The notes under the pieces were generated by a model. That model was not told where the DNA came from. It made no database searches and saw only the letters and a program-made list of their open reading frames with translations. Made by a program: the position numbers and the translations under genes. From Anomaloglossus baeobatrachus (lineage: Eukaryota > Chordata > Amphibia > Anura > Aromobatidae): a DNA stretch of 64,000 nucleotides. Where the stretch lies: positions 183,985,796-184,049,795 of the forward strand of contig NC_134360.1 in the NCBI RefSeq assembly GCF_048569485.1. The letters run 5' to 3'. Shown here in pieces: positions 11,235 to 64,000 of the stretch (position 1 is the stretch's first letter; each line of letters begins with the position of its first letter).

Positions 11235-12389
11235 TATACACATCCACAGAATACACAGAATTTCTACCTCAGTCCACAAACCACAACACAAACGAGCTGT
11301 CCTACCAGGAAGATGTGTCACGTGGGTGATAGAAACTAAATTCACCCTCACTATCTCTTACTTCATGTACCAGTAACCTTTGTTCACACTATATACACCT
11401 TCTTTGAACGGTCCGTCCAGAACATCAATAATACTGTTTAAAACCAAAGTCAAGGGATTCTGCCAATGTTCCTCCTACCTAGGATCGCGGAGAACATCAA
11501 ATACAGTCAGGGTCTCACCATGACGCTGTACCGGCCAAAACCAATCCCCCTATCGTCTCCTCTCTGTGGAAGACGCACTAGGATACAGTCAGGGCGCTTA
11601 CCGTAACTCTGTACCTAGCCTTCAGTCTTTATCAATTACTGACTATCAACCGGACACGTTACACACCCGTGTATACACTATATACTCAAACAGAATACTT
11701 CAAAGTACATTTTTCCTTTTCTCATAGAATAAACAGCTTCAATATATCAAAGTACCTTCCCGTGACACAACTTCCTCTTTTTGCATAAACCAGTAAGTAC
11801 GAACAAAGCACATAGAACTTCACGGTTCTCGTAACCAGCAAGTACTCCACCTGCTGCAAATAGACAGACATCTCAACAGGTAGACACAGGTCAACACAAT
11901 GACATAACAATAAGGACACTATATACACCATCCAGGTGGCTGATCTCACCTGCAGATATAACCATATATATCCATATATCCAGCGTATATAACAACTTCC
12001 TCATTTTCCCCTGCAGTTAACTCAGAGAAAAATAAAACATAGAACTTCTGCTTTTCTCCTAGAGCAGACAAAAAAACCTCAGACCACATTACATTTCATG
12101 TGATTTACAATTACATTACATAAATTACAGACAGCTTAAGGTGAACCTGACCACCTTGGTGTGAGATCTCTTAGGACGGCTTATCTCATGCGAGATGGCG
12201 GTCATTAGGTGTCTAGACTGGGACAGCCCAACCCCCCCCTTCGAAATGCAAGTACACGCATGAGGTTGCAAGGTGAGATCATACAAATGTGCTCACCTGC
12301 AGCTGGAGTGCGCAATTCTCCACCTCTCGCGTAGTTGTCTTTCGACTGAAGGTGTCAGCATGGCCGTCCGCCATCCAGAGCTCCGTCCT
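11235..12389. other. Retrovirus leader region, no frame recognised
   Basis: Remaining retrovirus interior between the hAT-type element and the primer site. Minus strand would be the leader upstream of gag. I see no gene, only short open frames without a recognisable product. Confidence 0.5.
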
Positions 12390-12407
12390 AAGGTTCGTTG
12401 GGCGCCA
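12390..12407 (-). other. Primer binding site (tRNA-Lys type)
   Basis: On the minus strand the sequence two bases after the 5' LTR reads TGGCGCCCAACG, the first 12 bases of the primer site complementary to tRNA-Lys(1,2) used by several retroviruses. The match weakens after that. Position right beside the LTR supports the call. Confidence 0.75.
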
Positions 12408-12409
12408 AA

Positions 12410-12882
12410 TGATAAGGCCTTAATTTAGGTTGATGCAATCTAATCATGCATCCCTCTTAAACTGTCTGCAGTCCAAATTATGAGTCACTCGTGGTAGCAT
12501 GCATAACCACTCTTTCACACACACCAGAGACGTGCTCAGATATGAATAGAAAGTAAGACTCCTTTATTCCGGAAGTTTGTACAGGTATATATAACCGGCT
12601 TATTGGCTAGGTGCCAAGAATACGTAACACATCTCCTATTGGATGAAGTAGAACAGCTTATTCTGTGATATACAATTTACTGTAATGTGCTTGGTTCCTC
12701 ATTTATATTAAGCAATGTCAGCATGATTCACTGGTCACAAGAATAGCCCAGACTGTCTGTCTGAGTCTTATGCCAAGAGATATGTGGGGTACAGTTCAAA
12801 CAACATCTTAAATCTTGTTCTTTATGGATATCTCCATGTAACAATGATATACTCATAATAATTCATAATCTTGTCCATAACA
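12410..12882 (-). repeat. 5' LTR of the endogenous retrovirus
   Basis: 473 bp, starting TGTTATGGAC and ending CCTTATCA on the minus strand (TG...CA). It contains a TATA-like TATATA and a downstream AATAAA in the expected order on the minus strand. It is flanked on its outer side by CAGT and on its inner side by the primer site. It is 99.6% identical by eye to the left LTR. Confidence 0.92.
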
Positions 12883-13518
12883 CAGTGGGCCAAACGATAC
12901 ATGAAGACTGATTTCCAAACTGTTTTGTTCACTGATGAGTGCCGTGCAACGCTCGATGGTCCAGATGGATGGAGTGGAGGATGGCTGGTTGATGGACACT
13001 CCATGAAAACACGGCTAAGGCGCCAACAAGGAGGAGGTGGAGTAATGTTTTGGACTGGAATCATGGGGAGAGAGATTGTCAGTCCCTTTAGGATCCCTGA
13101 AAGGGTAAAGATGAACTCCATAATCTATATGGAGTTTCTAAAACAGCACTTCCTGCCATGGTTCAGGAGGAAGAACCGTGCATTCCGCAGCAAGATCATT
13201 TTCATGCATGATAAAGCACCATCTCATGCTGCAAATAACACATCTGCATCTCTGGCTGCTATGGGCATAAAAGAGGACAAACTTATGGTCTGGCCACTAT
13301 CTTCCACTGACCTCTACCCCATTGAGAACCTCTAGAGCATCATCAAAAGGAGTGTCTATGATGGCGGGAGGCAGTTCACATCTAAGCAACAGCTCTGGGA
13401 GGATATTCTGTCCACATGCAAAACAATTGAAGCACAAACCATCCAAAAACTGACAAATTCCATGGACGAGAGAGTTTAGAAGCTTCTTTCGAACAAGGGG
13501 TCCTATGTGCAAATGTAA
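12883..13518 (+). pseudogene. Tc1-like transposase, C-terminal two thirds
   Basis: Catalytic domain of a Tc1/mariner transposase (cut-and-paste DNA transposition in the nucleus). Visible are the first catalytic Asp in FTDECR, the second in FMHDKAPSH, and the Glu in DLYPIENL. I count 37 residues between second Asp and Glu, so the triad is DD37E rather than the usual DD34E. The frame is broken by in-frame TAG codons at 13333-13335 (just after the catalytic Glu, where the family usually has Trp) and 13477-13479, before the natural-looking TAA at 13516-13518. The N-terminal part upstream lies at 2-170. Dead copy. Confidence 0.85.
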
Positions 13519-13858
13519 CATCACCTAGAATTAAGTTTTGACTTGAAAACTGTTTGATTCATTTTGTGATAAGCTGATAATGCTTATAATTTCACAATTG
13601 ACCTTTTAGTTTTTCAAAATAAAAATAAAAAGGTTGAAAACTCTGCTGTGCATAATAATTTGGAACATGAATGTTGAGTGCATTTTGAGTGTTTGTTATT
13701 TTTAAAAATATACTGTTTTCATAGGCAGTTTGATCAAAAACATTTCAATTATACTCGAATAGTAGATGACTGGAAAATAACAATGACTGCAATTCATAAA
13801 GTTAATTTAGGAAAATATGAAAAAAGATTTTTTGCATAATAATTTGGAACACAGTGTA

Positions 13859-14059
13859 TAAATACTGTAAAAAGAATCTCTGAACACTGTAGAAGAGGGT
13901 GAGGTGCAGGTATCGTATCTATGACTGGGGAAGTCACAAGTGAAATCGGTAATTTTTAAAAAAGCCGCATAGGGTTCCTCTTATTTTGATACACAGCCAA
14001 GATAAGCACACGGTGGGGGGCTGCAGCCTGTAGCTGTCTGTTATATCTGCGCTGGGTAT
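13859..14059. other. Unresolved interspersed repeat, left of solo LTR
   Basis: Non-coding flank. With 15091-15260 it resembles the AT/GC-module repeat also seen at 61200-61660 (shared wording around CTGCAACCAATCTTAG), suggesting the solo LTR landed in an older repeat. Confidence 0.4.
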
Positions 14060-15090
14060 TGTAGCGCCCAGAGAAGGGGGTACTCGGTGCCGGGCGGTAA
14101 AACATGGGAATGTCACTCTGGTTGCCGTTGCCCGGTCCCGTGCTCTGGGCCCATTTTGTTAATGGGGAGTGTTTACAGGGGAGATAAGAGTTTTTGTAAT
14201 GTGATGCCACCTGCGGGTTGCGGTTAAGGATGGGGAACCGCCGCTGCTGAATGTGGGTACTCCCAGAGCTGATGGTAATTGCAGTTGTGATGGTAGGCCC
14301 TCCGCAGGTAGGACTGTGCCTGGGAGATGTAGTGGGGGCAATAATGGAGACCACACCAGGTTGTCTTTAACAGTCTCTACTCACTGTGGACCCAGAGGTG
14401 CTGGTTCAGGTCACTTGGAGGACCAGTGCCAATGTAGTGACCGAGGTTGCTCTGTCCCCCGCACTCTCTGTAGATTGAGTCCCCGTAGCATGGAGTGTTT
14501 GGGGACCCCGACTGTCCCTTTTGGGGTACAGTCTCCTTCTCCATATTGCAGGCAGTGCGGACCCTGCGGGGAGGTAAGTGTCCGAATCCCGATCCTAGTT
14601 TACTGCTGACGCCCCCGGATTATTTGGTTTGGTGAAGTCCATGAAGGTGTTATCACCGGGCAGGTATTTGCAAAACAGTGTAAAACTTGCGCTTGACCTA
14701 GGGCCCCGTGCCCCATTCGTGCTCTGGTCCCAGCAGCGGTATCTGGGTACCCATCCTTGTGACCTCTCTCCTGTGCCCCCGGGGTCACTCACCATTACAT
14801 GGACCCAGCTCAGGCACGTCCGCACACCTCTCCTGTGTGCTTCACTCTCCTCTGACTACCACTAACTGAATGACCCCTCCCACCAGGCTGGCTATACCTA
14901 GGGACTCGTTCCCATGGCGACCATCCCCTTACATTGTTAACCCTCTATGCCCAGTGTGGAGAGGAGAACTAGGATTTAGATTCTGTTTTGGTGGAATTGG
15001 CACTGGTACTGCAGGTCCCACGGGGTAGGTCCTGCATCTCCTAGAAGATGCAGTTCCCTGTAGTGCCCTGAGGGTCTTAGGGGCACTACA
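14060..15090. repeat. Solo LTR, family TGTAGCGCC, copy 1
   Basis: Starts TGTAGCGCCC and ends GGGGCACTACA (TG...CA), GC-rich, about 1.0 kb, with near-matching 4-bp flanks (GTAT / TTAT). Same terminal architecture as 20498, 45222, 47515 and 58414. No internal retroelement next to it, so a solo LTR. The older copy of the five by its imperfect target repeat. Fossil. Confidence 0.6.
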
Positions 15091-15613
15091 TTATCATAAT
15101 ATGGGGTATCCTACACCAATTTTATTTATTTTTACAATATAGGGACGTAGACAGCGTGTGATTCCAACCAATCACAGACACTGTCACACAGGGTGGGGGC
15201 GCAGTCTGACTGCAACCAATCTTAGACACCAGGACTGCCAGTGGTCGTGGGAAGCAGTGAATTATGCATGAGAATTAATGAGCAGACCAGAAGTAGTGTT
15301 AAAGCTGCGCAGAGACTGGAAAGTATGTCCTGCTTTAACCATTTTGCTTCCTTTTTTTACAGTGATTTCTGTCAATACTTCACATGGCTGTAATGGGGCT
15401 GGATGTGGATGGTTTCTGCAATAGTGTATACGCGAACAGTTTCCGAACAAAGCAGAACTTTGCCAATTTTCAAGAAAAGTGTCTGTGAATCCAATTCCCT
15501 CCCGAAAGAGCCAAGGCTCTTGCTGAATTTGAGATTGGCGAACCTCTTTTGAACAAGTTCCCTCATCTTTTGTTATAAAGCCAACCATTGAATCTAACTG
15601 CTGCAATTCAAAG
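15091..15613. other. No gene; part of an old repeat
   Basis: Continues the repeat interrupted by the solo LTR, up to about 15260, then unremarkable sequence. Nothing coding supported. Confidence 0.4.
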
Positions 15614-15616
15614 TTA

Positions 15617-16127
15617 AGGCCACTTTACACGCAATGACATCGCTAACGAGATGTCGTTGGGGTTACGGAATTTGTGACGCACATTCGGCCTCGTTAGCGA
15701 CGTAGTTGCATGTGAAACGCAGGAACGACTGTTAACGATCAAAAATACTCACCATATCGTTGATCGTTGATACGTTTTTCTAATCGCAAATATCGTTGCT
15801 GCTGCAGGTACGATGTTGTTCGTCGTTCCTGCGGCAGCACACATTGCTATGTGTGACACCGCAGGAACGAGGAACATCACTGTACCTGCGGCTGCCGGCA
15901 ATGAGGAAGGAAGGAGGTGGGCGAGATGTTCCGCCCGCTCATCTCCGCCCCTCCGCTTGTATTGGGCGGCCGCTTAGTGACGTCGCTGTGACGCCGCACG
16001 AACCGCCCCCTTAGAAAGGAGGCGGTTCACCGGCCACAGCGACGTCGCTAGGCAGGTAAGTACGTGTTACCGTTCTTAGCGATGTTGTGTGCCATGGGCC
16101 GCGATGTCGCTGTGTGTAAAGTGACCT
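15617..16127. mobile_element. PIF/Harbinger-like MITE, family A, copy 1
   Basis: Ends AGGCCACTTTACACGC / GTGTGTAAAGTGACCT, flanked by TTA on both sides (15614-15616, 16128-16130). Long imperfect inverted repeats rich in GACATCGCT/ACGACG words, and a GC-rich centre with CGCCCCTCCGCTT. No coding capacity. First of seven copies or fragments in the window. Confidence 0.85.
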
Positions 16128-16130
16128 TTA

Positions 16131-16535
16131 GGCCGAGTTGTTTTCCCATACCAAAATGATTTTCTTATAGGACGACTATGTTAAAAAATCCCTAGAAAAT
16201 GCCAGCACAAAGCGCACATCTTGGTTTGTATGGTGGATCTACGACCTGCACTTTATTCCCTCTCTGTAAAATAACTATTTATTAACTAGTGTAATTGACT
16301 AGTTATGATAACATGCCCTGCCATGTATATTAATTTTTAGCTATATTTCTGATTATACATACTATAACTACTCTTCCTAGTGTGTCCCTAATTAATTTAT
16401 TGATCAATTTATTTGATTATTATGTAACTTTTTATTGTTCTTATTGATCTGCCATACCTTGAAAATAATTTTACTGACCTTTTACTTTACTTGTCTATGT
16501 TTAGTTGTAATTTAATAAAATGGATTTTTTTTTTA
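16131..16535. other. No feature seen
   Basis: AT-rich non-coding sequence between two DNA elements. Nothing recognised. Confidence 0.4.
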
Positions 16536-17798
16536 TATAGTATATAATAAAAAGGTGTACACTCCTTACATTTTTTCAAATTGTTTATGTCTTTTCATGG
16601 GACAATACTGAAGAGATGACACTTCGATATACTGTAAAGTAGTCAGTGTACAGTCTGTTTTACAGTGTAAATCTCATTTGTCATCTAAGTAACTCAACAC
16701 ACAGCCATTAATGTCAAAATGCTGGCAACAAAAGTTAGTACACCCCTAACTGAAAATTGACAAATTTTGCTCAAAGTGTCAATGTTTTGTGTGGCTACCA
16801 TTATTTTCAAACACTGCCGTAACTCTCTTGAGCATGGAGTTCACTAGAGCTTCACAGGAGTCGCTGGAATTCTCTTTCACTCCTCCATGATGACATCATG
16901 GAGCTATGGATGTTACAAACCTTGCGCTCCTCCATCTTCCATTTGAGGAGGCCCCACAGATGCTCAGGAGGGTTTAGGTCTGGAGACATTTGGCCAGTCC
17001 AGCAGCTTTACCCTCAGTTTCTTTAGCAAGGCAGTAGTCATTTTGGAGGTGTGTTTGGGGCCGTTATCATGTTGCAATACAAAGGGAAATTATCGTGTTC
17101 TGCTTCAGTATGTCATAGTACATGTTGGCATTCATGGTTACCTCAATGAACTATAGCTCCTCACAGCCGGCAGCACTCATACACCCCCAACCATGACTCT
17201 GCCAAAACCACGCTTGACTGTAGGCAAGACACACTTGTCTTTGTTTTCTTCACCTAATTGCTACCACATACGCTTGACACCACCTGAATCAAATATGTTT
17301 ATCTTCGTCTCAGTAGACCAAAGGACATGTTTCCAGGAATTCATGTCCTCAGTCTGCTTGTTTTCAGCAAACTGTTTGTGGGCTTTCTTGTGTATTTTCT
17401 TTAGAAGAGGCTTCCTTCTGGGGCGACAGCAATGCAGACCAACTTGATGCAATGTGGAGCCTATGGTCTGAGCACTGACAGTCTGACCCCTGCCCCTGTA
17501 ACCTCCTAATGAGTCACATGACATCAAAGGGTGGAATGGAAAGGAAAATAGCTAATTGGGCACAATTTGGTCATTTTCACTTAGGGGTGTATTCAATTTT
17601 GTTGCCAGCAGTTTAGACATTAATGTCTGTTTGATGAGTTATTTAGAGGGCACGACAAATTTACACTGTTATACAAGCTGCACACTGATTACATTACATT
17701 ATATGAAAGTGTCATATCTTCAGTGTTGTCCCATGAAAAAATATAATAAAATATTTACAAAAATGTGAGGGATGCACTTACTTTTGTAATATACTATA
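16536..17798 (-). mobile_element. Tc1-like element, decayed, minus orientation
   Basis: Inverted termini (left TATAGTATATAATAAAAAGG, right reverse complement TATAGTATATTACAAAAGTA) with TA targets, long subterminal repeats around the shared word GGCAACAAAA/TTTTGTTGCC, and an interior that reads backward as Tc1 transposase (GGGCCGTTATCATGTTGCAA region near 17060, and a QWSTETKINIFDSGG-like stretch near 17300). The frame is decayed. Confidence 0.75.
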
Positions 17799-18262
17799 TC
17801 TTTAGTGGACTTAAATTACTCTGTGTAGGTCCTTTGTAGGTTTTTTGTTTTTAGAAGTATTCCACCATTTGTAGTTAAGTATTTCTATATTGGAGGATTT
17901 TTTTTGTTATGTAGCGGTTTGTTCCTAACTTACATATTTAAGATATACTAGTGGATATTTTGATGGTCACCTATGTTATAAACAGAAATGTCTGTCTCTA
18001 TGTGCAAGTCAAAAGTATTTAGGGGTTCTGAAATAACTCAGTAACCGAAATAGCGAGCTACATTCTTTCCGTAAGGGTTCATTCAGACGTCCTTTTTTCA
18101 TGAATGATTTTTATCCACGTGTCGGACAAGTTTCACCAAAATTTTTTCTATGTTTAATTAGTTTCTCTCGAATAAGAAAAGAAAAAAAAAAGTTGTTCTA
18201 CCTTCTCCTATCTCCTAAGTCCATGGGATCCGAGTGTTGTCCAGTTTGTTCACAGACCCTAA
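17799..18262. other. No gene seen
   Basis: AT-rich; 18075-18240 looks like a worn fragment of another MITE (CATTCAGACGTCC start), not resolved. Confidence 0.35.
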
Positions 18263-18833
18263 ATGGTACTTTACACACTGTGATCTCGCTACTGATATCG
18301 CTAGTGAGCGTACCCGCCCCCGTCGGTTGCGTGACACGGGCAAATCGCTGCCCAAGGTGCACAACCTCGCTTACACCCGTCACACGGACTTACCTGCCCT
18401 GCGACGTCGCTCTGGCCGGCGAAGCACCTCCTTTCTAAGGGGGCGGTTCGTGTGGCGTCACAGCGATGTCACATGGCAGCCGTCCAATAGAAGTGGAGGG
18501 GTAGAGATGAGCGGGACGTAACAGCCCGCCCACCTCCTTCCTTCCGCATTGCCGGTGGACGCAGGTAAGGAGATGTTCGTCGTTCCTGTGGTGTCACACA
18601 CAGCGATGTGTGGTGCCGCAGGAACGACGAACAACATCGTACCTGCAGCAGCAATGACATTAAGGAAAGGAGCGACATCTCAACGATCATCGATTTTGAA
18701 TGATTTTGCAATCGTTGATCGTCGCTCCTTGATGTCACACGCTGCGATGACGCTAACGGCGCCGGATGTGCGTCACTAACGACGTGACCCCGACGATATA
18801 TCGTTAGTGATGTCACAGCATGTAAAGCACCCT
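18263..18833. mobile_element. PIF/Harbinger-like MITE, family A, copy 2
   Basis: Ends ATGGTACTTTACACACTG / CAGCATGTAAAGCACCCT with TAA on the left and TTA on the right. Interior matches copy 1 in inverted sense (GGGGCGGTTCGTG... versus CACGAACCGCCCCC). It lies about 420 bp upstream of the CLCA TATA box. Confidence 0.78.
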
Positions 18834-19253
18834 TTAGACTTGAGTGATTCAACACTCAAATCAATATTGGACATATTTTCGCGATTTTGCACAGTCCACT
18901 TGGTATGAACAAACATCATAGACATCAACAGCCCCAAAGCCTATCATAAGTCCGACTGCTTTCTGTGAAAAACCAAGATAACACGAGTATGCGAAAAACT
19001 GACGTCTTAACTCAGGAGTCCTATTTTTAATATTTAATGAAATTTTAAGATCCATATAATTTCTTAAAATAGATAGGCATGAAAGGTTCATTAAAAGTTC
19101 ATATGTGTTTGTTGTTTGAAACTCTAAATTTATGGTGTCAATTCTCAAAGATTGTTAAAGTGAAGAATAAAACAAGGACACATTATGCAATATTCCTATA
19201 AAGTTATTTGTTTAAATTACCCTATAATGTTGAATGACCTCATATGTGAGCAT

Positions 19254-19260
19254 TATAAAA
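19254..19260 (+). promoter_or_regulatory. Candidate TATA box of the CLCA gene
   Basis: TATAAAA, 134 bp before the start codon. A transcription start about 25-32 bp downstream (near 19285) would give a 5' UTR of roughly 100 nt. No other TATA-like site between here and the ATG fits better. Inferred from position only. Confidence 0.55.
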
Positions 19261-19387
19261 GTATATGACTGCCTACTTGTGATATGCACCACCAACAGTA
19301 GGCATAAGAGCAATAGGTAGAGCCGTAAGTGGGACCATCCTCCTTACAGACTATGAGCAGCCAGCGGGCAGCAGTTCCTCTAAGGCA

Positions 19388-63571
<44,184 letters not shown>

Positions 63572-63603
63572 GTAAAATATACTAATCAGGATGGCATCAT
63601 TTA

Positions 63604-64000
63604 AAGTGAATTAGTGAGCACATTTTTGCTATGTAATCGGAGCTCTGCATGATGTAGAGACAGAGACCCTGATTCCAATGATGTATTACTTACTGGATAG
63701 CTTGATGTCGTTTTGATAAAATCCCTGTTTTTCTGCTATAGATGTAGCAGAGCTCTGAATGCTGAGCTGTGTATAACTCCATCCACACCACTGATTGGCA
63801 GCTTCCTGTCTGCACTGTACATGATCAGCAAGCTGGTGGTGTGGTGGAGGTGGGATTACACATATTAGCTGGACTGTTTGCCATCTGACACCTAATTCTG
63901 TAGTGATAGTCTCTTACTGATAAAACACTTATTGAACTGAAACTACAGCAAGCTGCTGAACAAGTTTCAGGATCTCTGCCCCTACATGATGCTGCTCTCA
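63604..64000. repeat. Unresolved repeat-like sequence running off the right edge
   Basis: Start of CLCA intron 10. Phrases such as CAATAAGTGTTTTATCAGTA (reverse strand) suggest an interspersed repeat, but no terminus is visible in the window. Confidence 0.4.

Larger units (their letters stand above)
171..12882 (-). mobile_element. Endogenous retrovirus, minus strand, broken, young
   Basis: Full LTR-to-LTR element with 473-bp LTRs at both ends, a 4-bp CAGT target duplication, a tRNA-Lys-type primer site next to the right (5') LTR and a polypurine tract next to the left (3') LTR. Pol motifs look gamma/epsilon-like (class I) by RNase H and integrase remnants; a myristoylation-type Gag start is also visible. 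No envelope gene is recognisable. The interior is broken in many places and much shorter than a complete provirus once the 6.5 kb hAT insertion is removed. The two LTRs differ at only 2 positions, so insertion is recent; a broken copy this young was probably moved by proteins of a relative. Confidence 0.88.
1..13858 (+). mobile_element. Tc1/mariner-type DNA transposon (DD37E), split by a retrovirus insertion
   Basis: A plain DNA transposon whose left end lies outside the window. Bases 2-170 and 12883 onward read as one transposase frame when the retrovirus at 171-12882 and one copy of the 4-bp duplication CAGT are removed. The right end is an inverted-repeat terminus (13833-13858, reverse complement starting TACACTGTGTTCC) with a second internal direct copy of the motif near 13644-13667, as in IR/DR-type Tc1 elements. 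The element was resident before the retrovirus landed. Family assignment rests on the transposase and the terminus; the left terminus cannot be checked. Confidence 0.85.

Noticed and set aside
14060-15090. Pairing of two of the five LTR-like repeats as ends of one retroelement
   Set aside because: Each copy has its own 4-bp target repeat, and the distances and intervening CLCA exons exclude a shared interior.

Overview
The window is vertebrate nuclear DNA, most likely from a frog (anuran) with a large, repeat-rich genome. This is inferred from the repeats: T2/Kolobok-type MITEs with TTAA targets (first described in Xenopus), many PIF/Harbinger MITEs, several Tc1 families, hAT, hammerhead-bearing Penelope-like repeats, and multi-kilobase introns packed with them. 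No prokaryotic gene organisation, CRISPR array, rRNA or convincing tRNA was seen.

One host gene is supported: a CLCA-family gene (calcium-activated chloride channel regulator) on the + strand. It has a TATA box at 19254-19260, its start codon at 19388, and ten coding exons ending at 63571, where it runs off the window. All nine complete introns are GT-AG and keep the frame, giving 563 continuous residues: signal peptide, N-terminal CLCA metallohydrolase domain with HEWAH...D/E, Cys-rich segment, VWA domain with a DVSGS MIDAS start, and the beginning of the region after VWA. The last part of the protein lies beyond the right edge. The paralogue (CLCA1/4-like or another) cannot be fixed from this part.

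Layout. 1-13.9 kb is a nested transposon stack: a Tc1/mariner (DD37E) element split by a young minus-strand endogenous retrovirus (171-12882, LTRs differing at 2 of 473 positions), itself split by a 6.5 kb hAT-type element (4693-11226) filled with two large minisatellites and one Harbinger MITE. 14-19 kb holds a solo LTR, two Harbinger MITEs and a Tc1 relic. 19.25 kb to the end is the CLCA gene, whose introns hold four more solo LTRs of one family, at least four more members of one Harbinger MITE family, two T2-like elements, three more Tc1 relics, a LINE relic, palindromic elements and hammerhead ribozyme motifs.

The open frames of several hundred codons at 5.3-10.3 and 27.9-28.9 kb come from tandem arrays whose repeat length keeps frames open, and are not genes. 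The points most worth a second look are the hammerhead motif lying sense in CLCA intron 8, the missing MIDAS threonine in the VWA domain, the overlapping upstream ORF, the hAT element that carries about 5 kb of minisatellite, and the palindromic Penelope-like repeat interrupted by a solo LTR.
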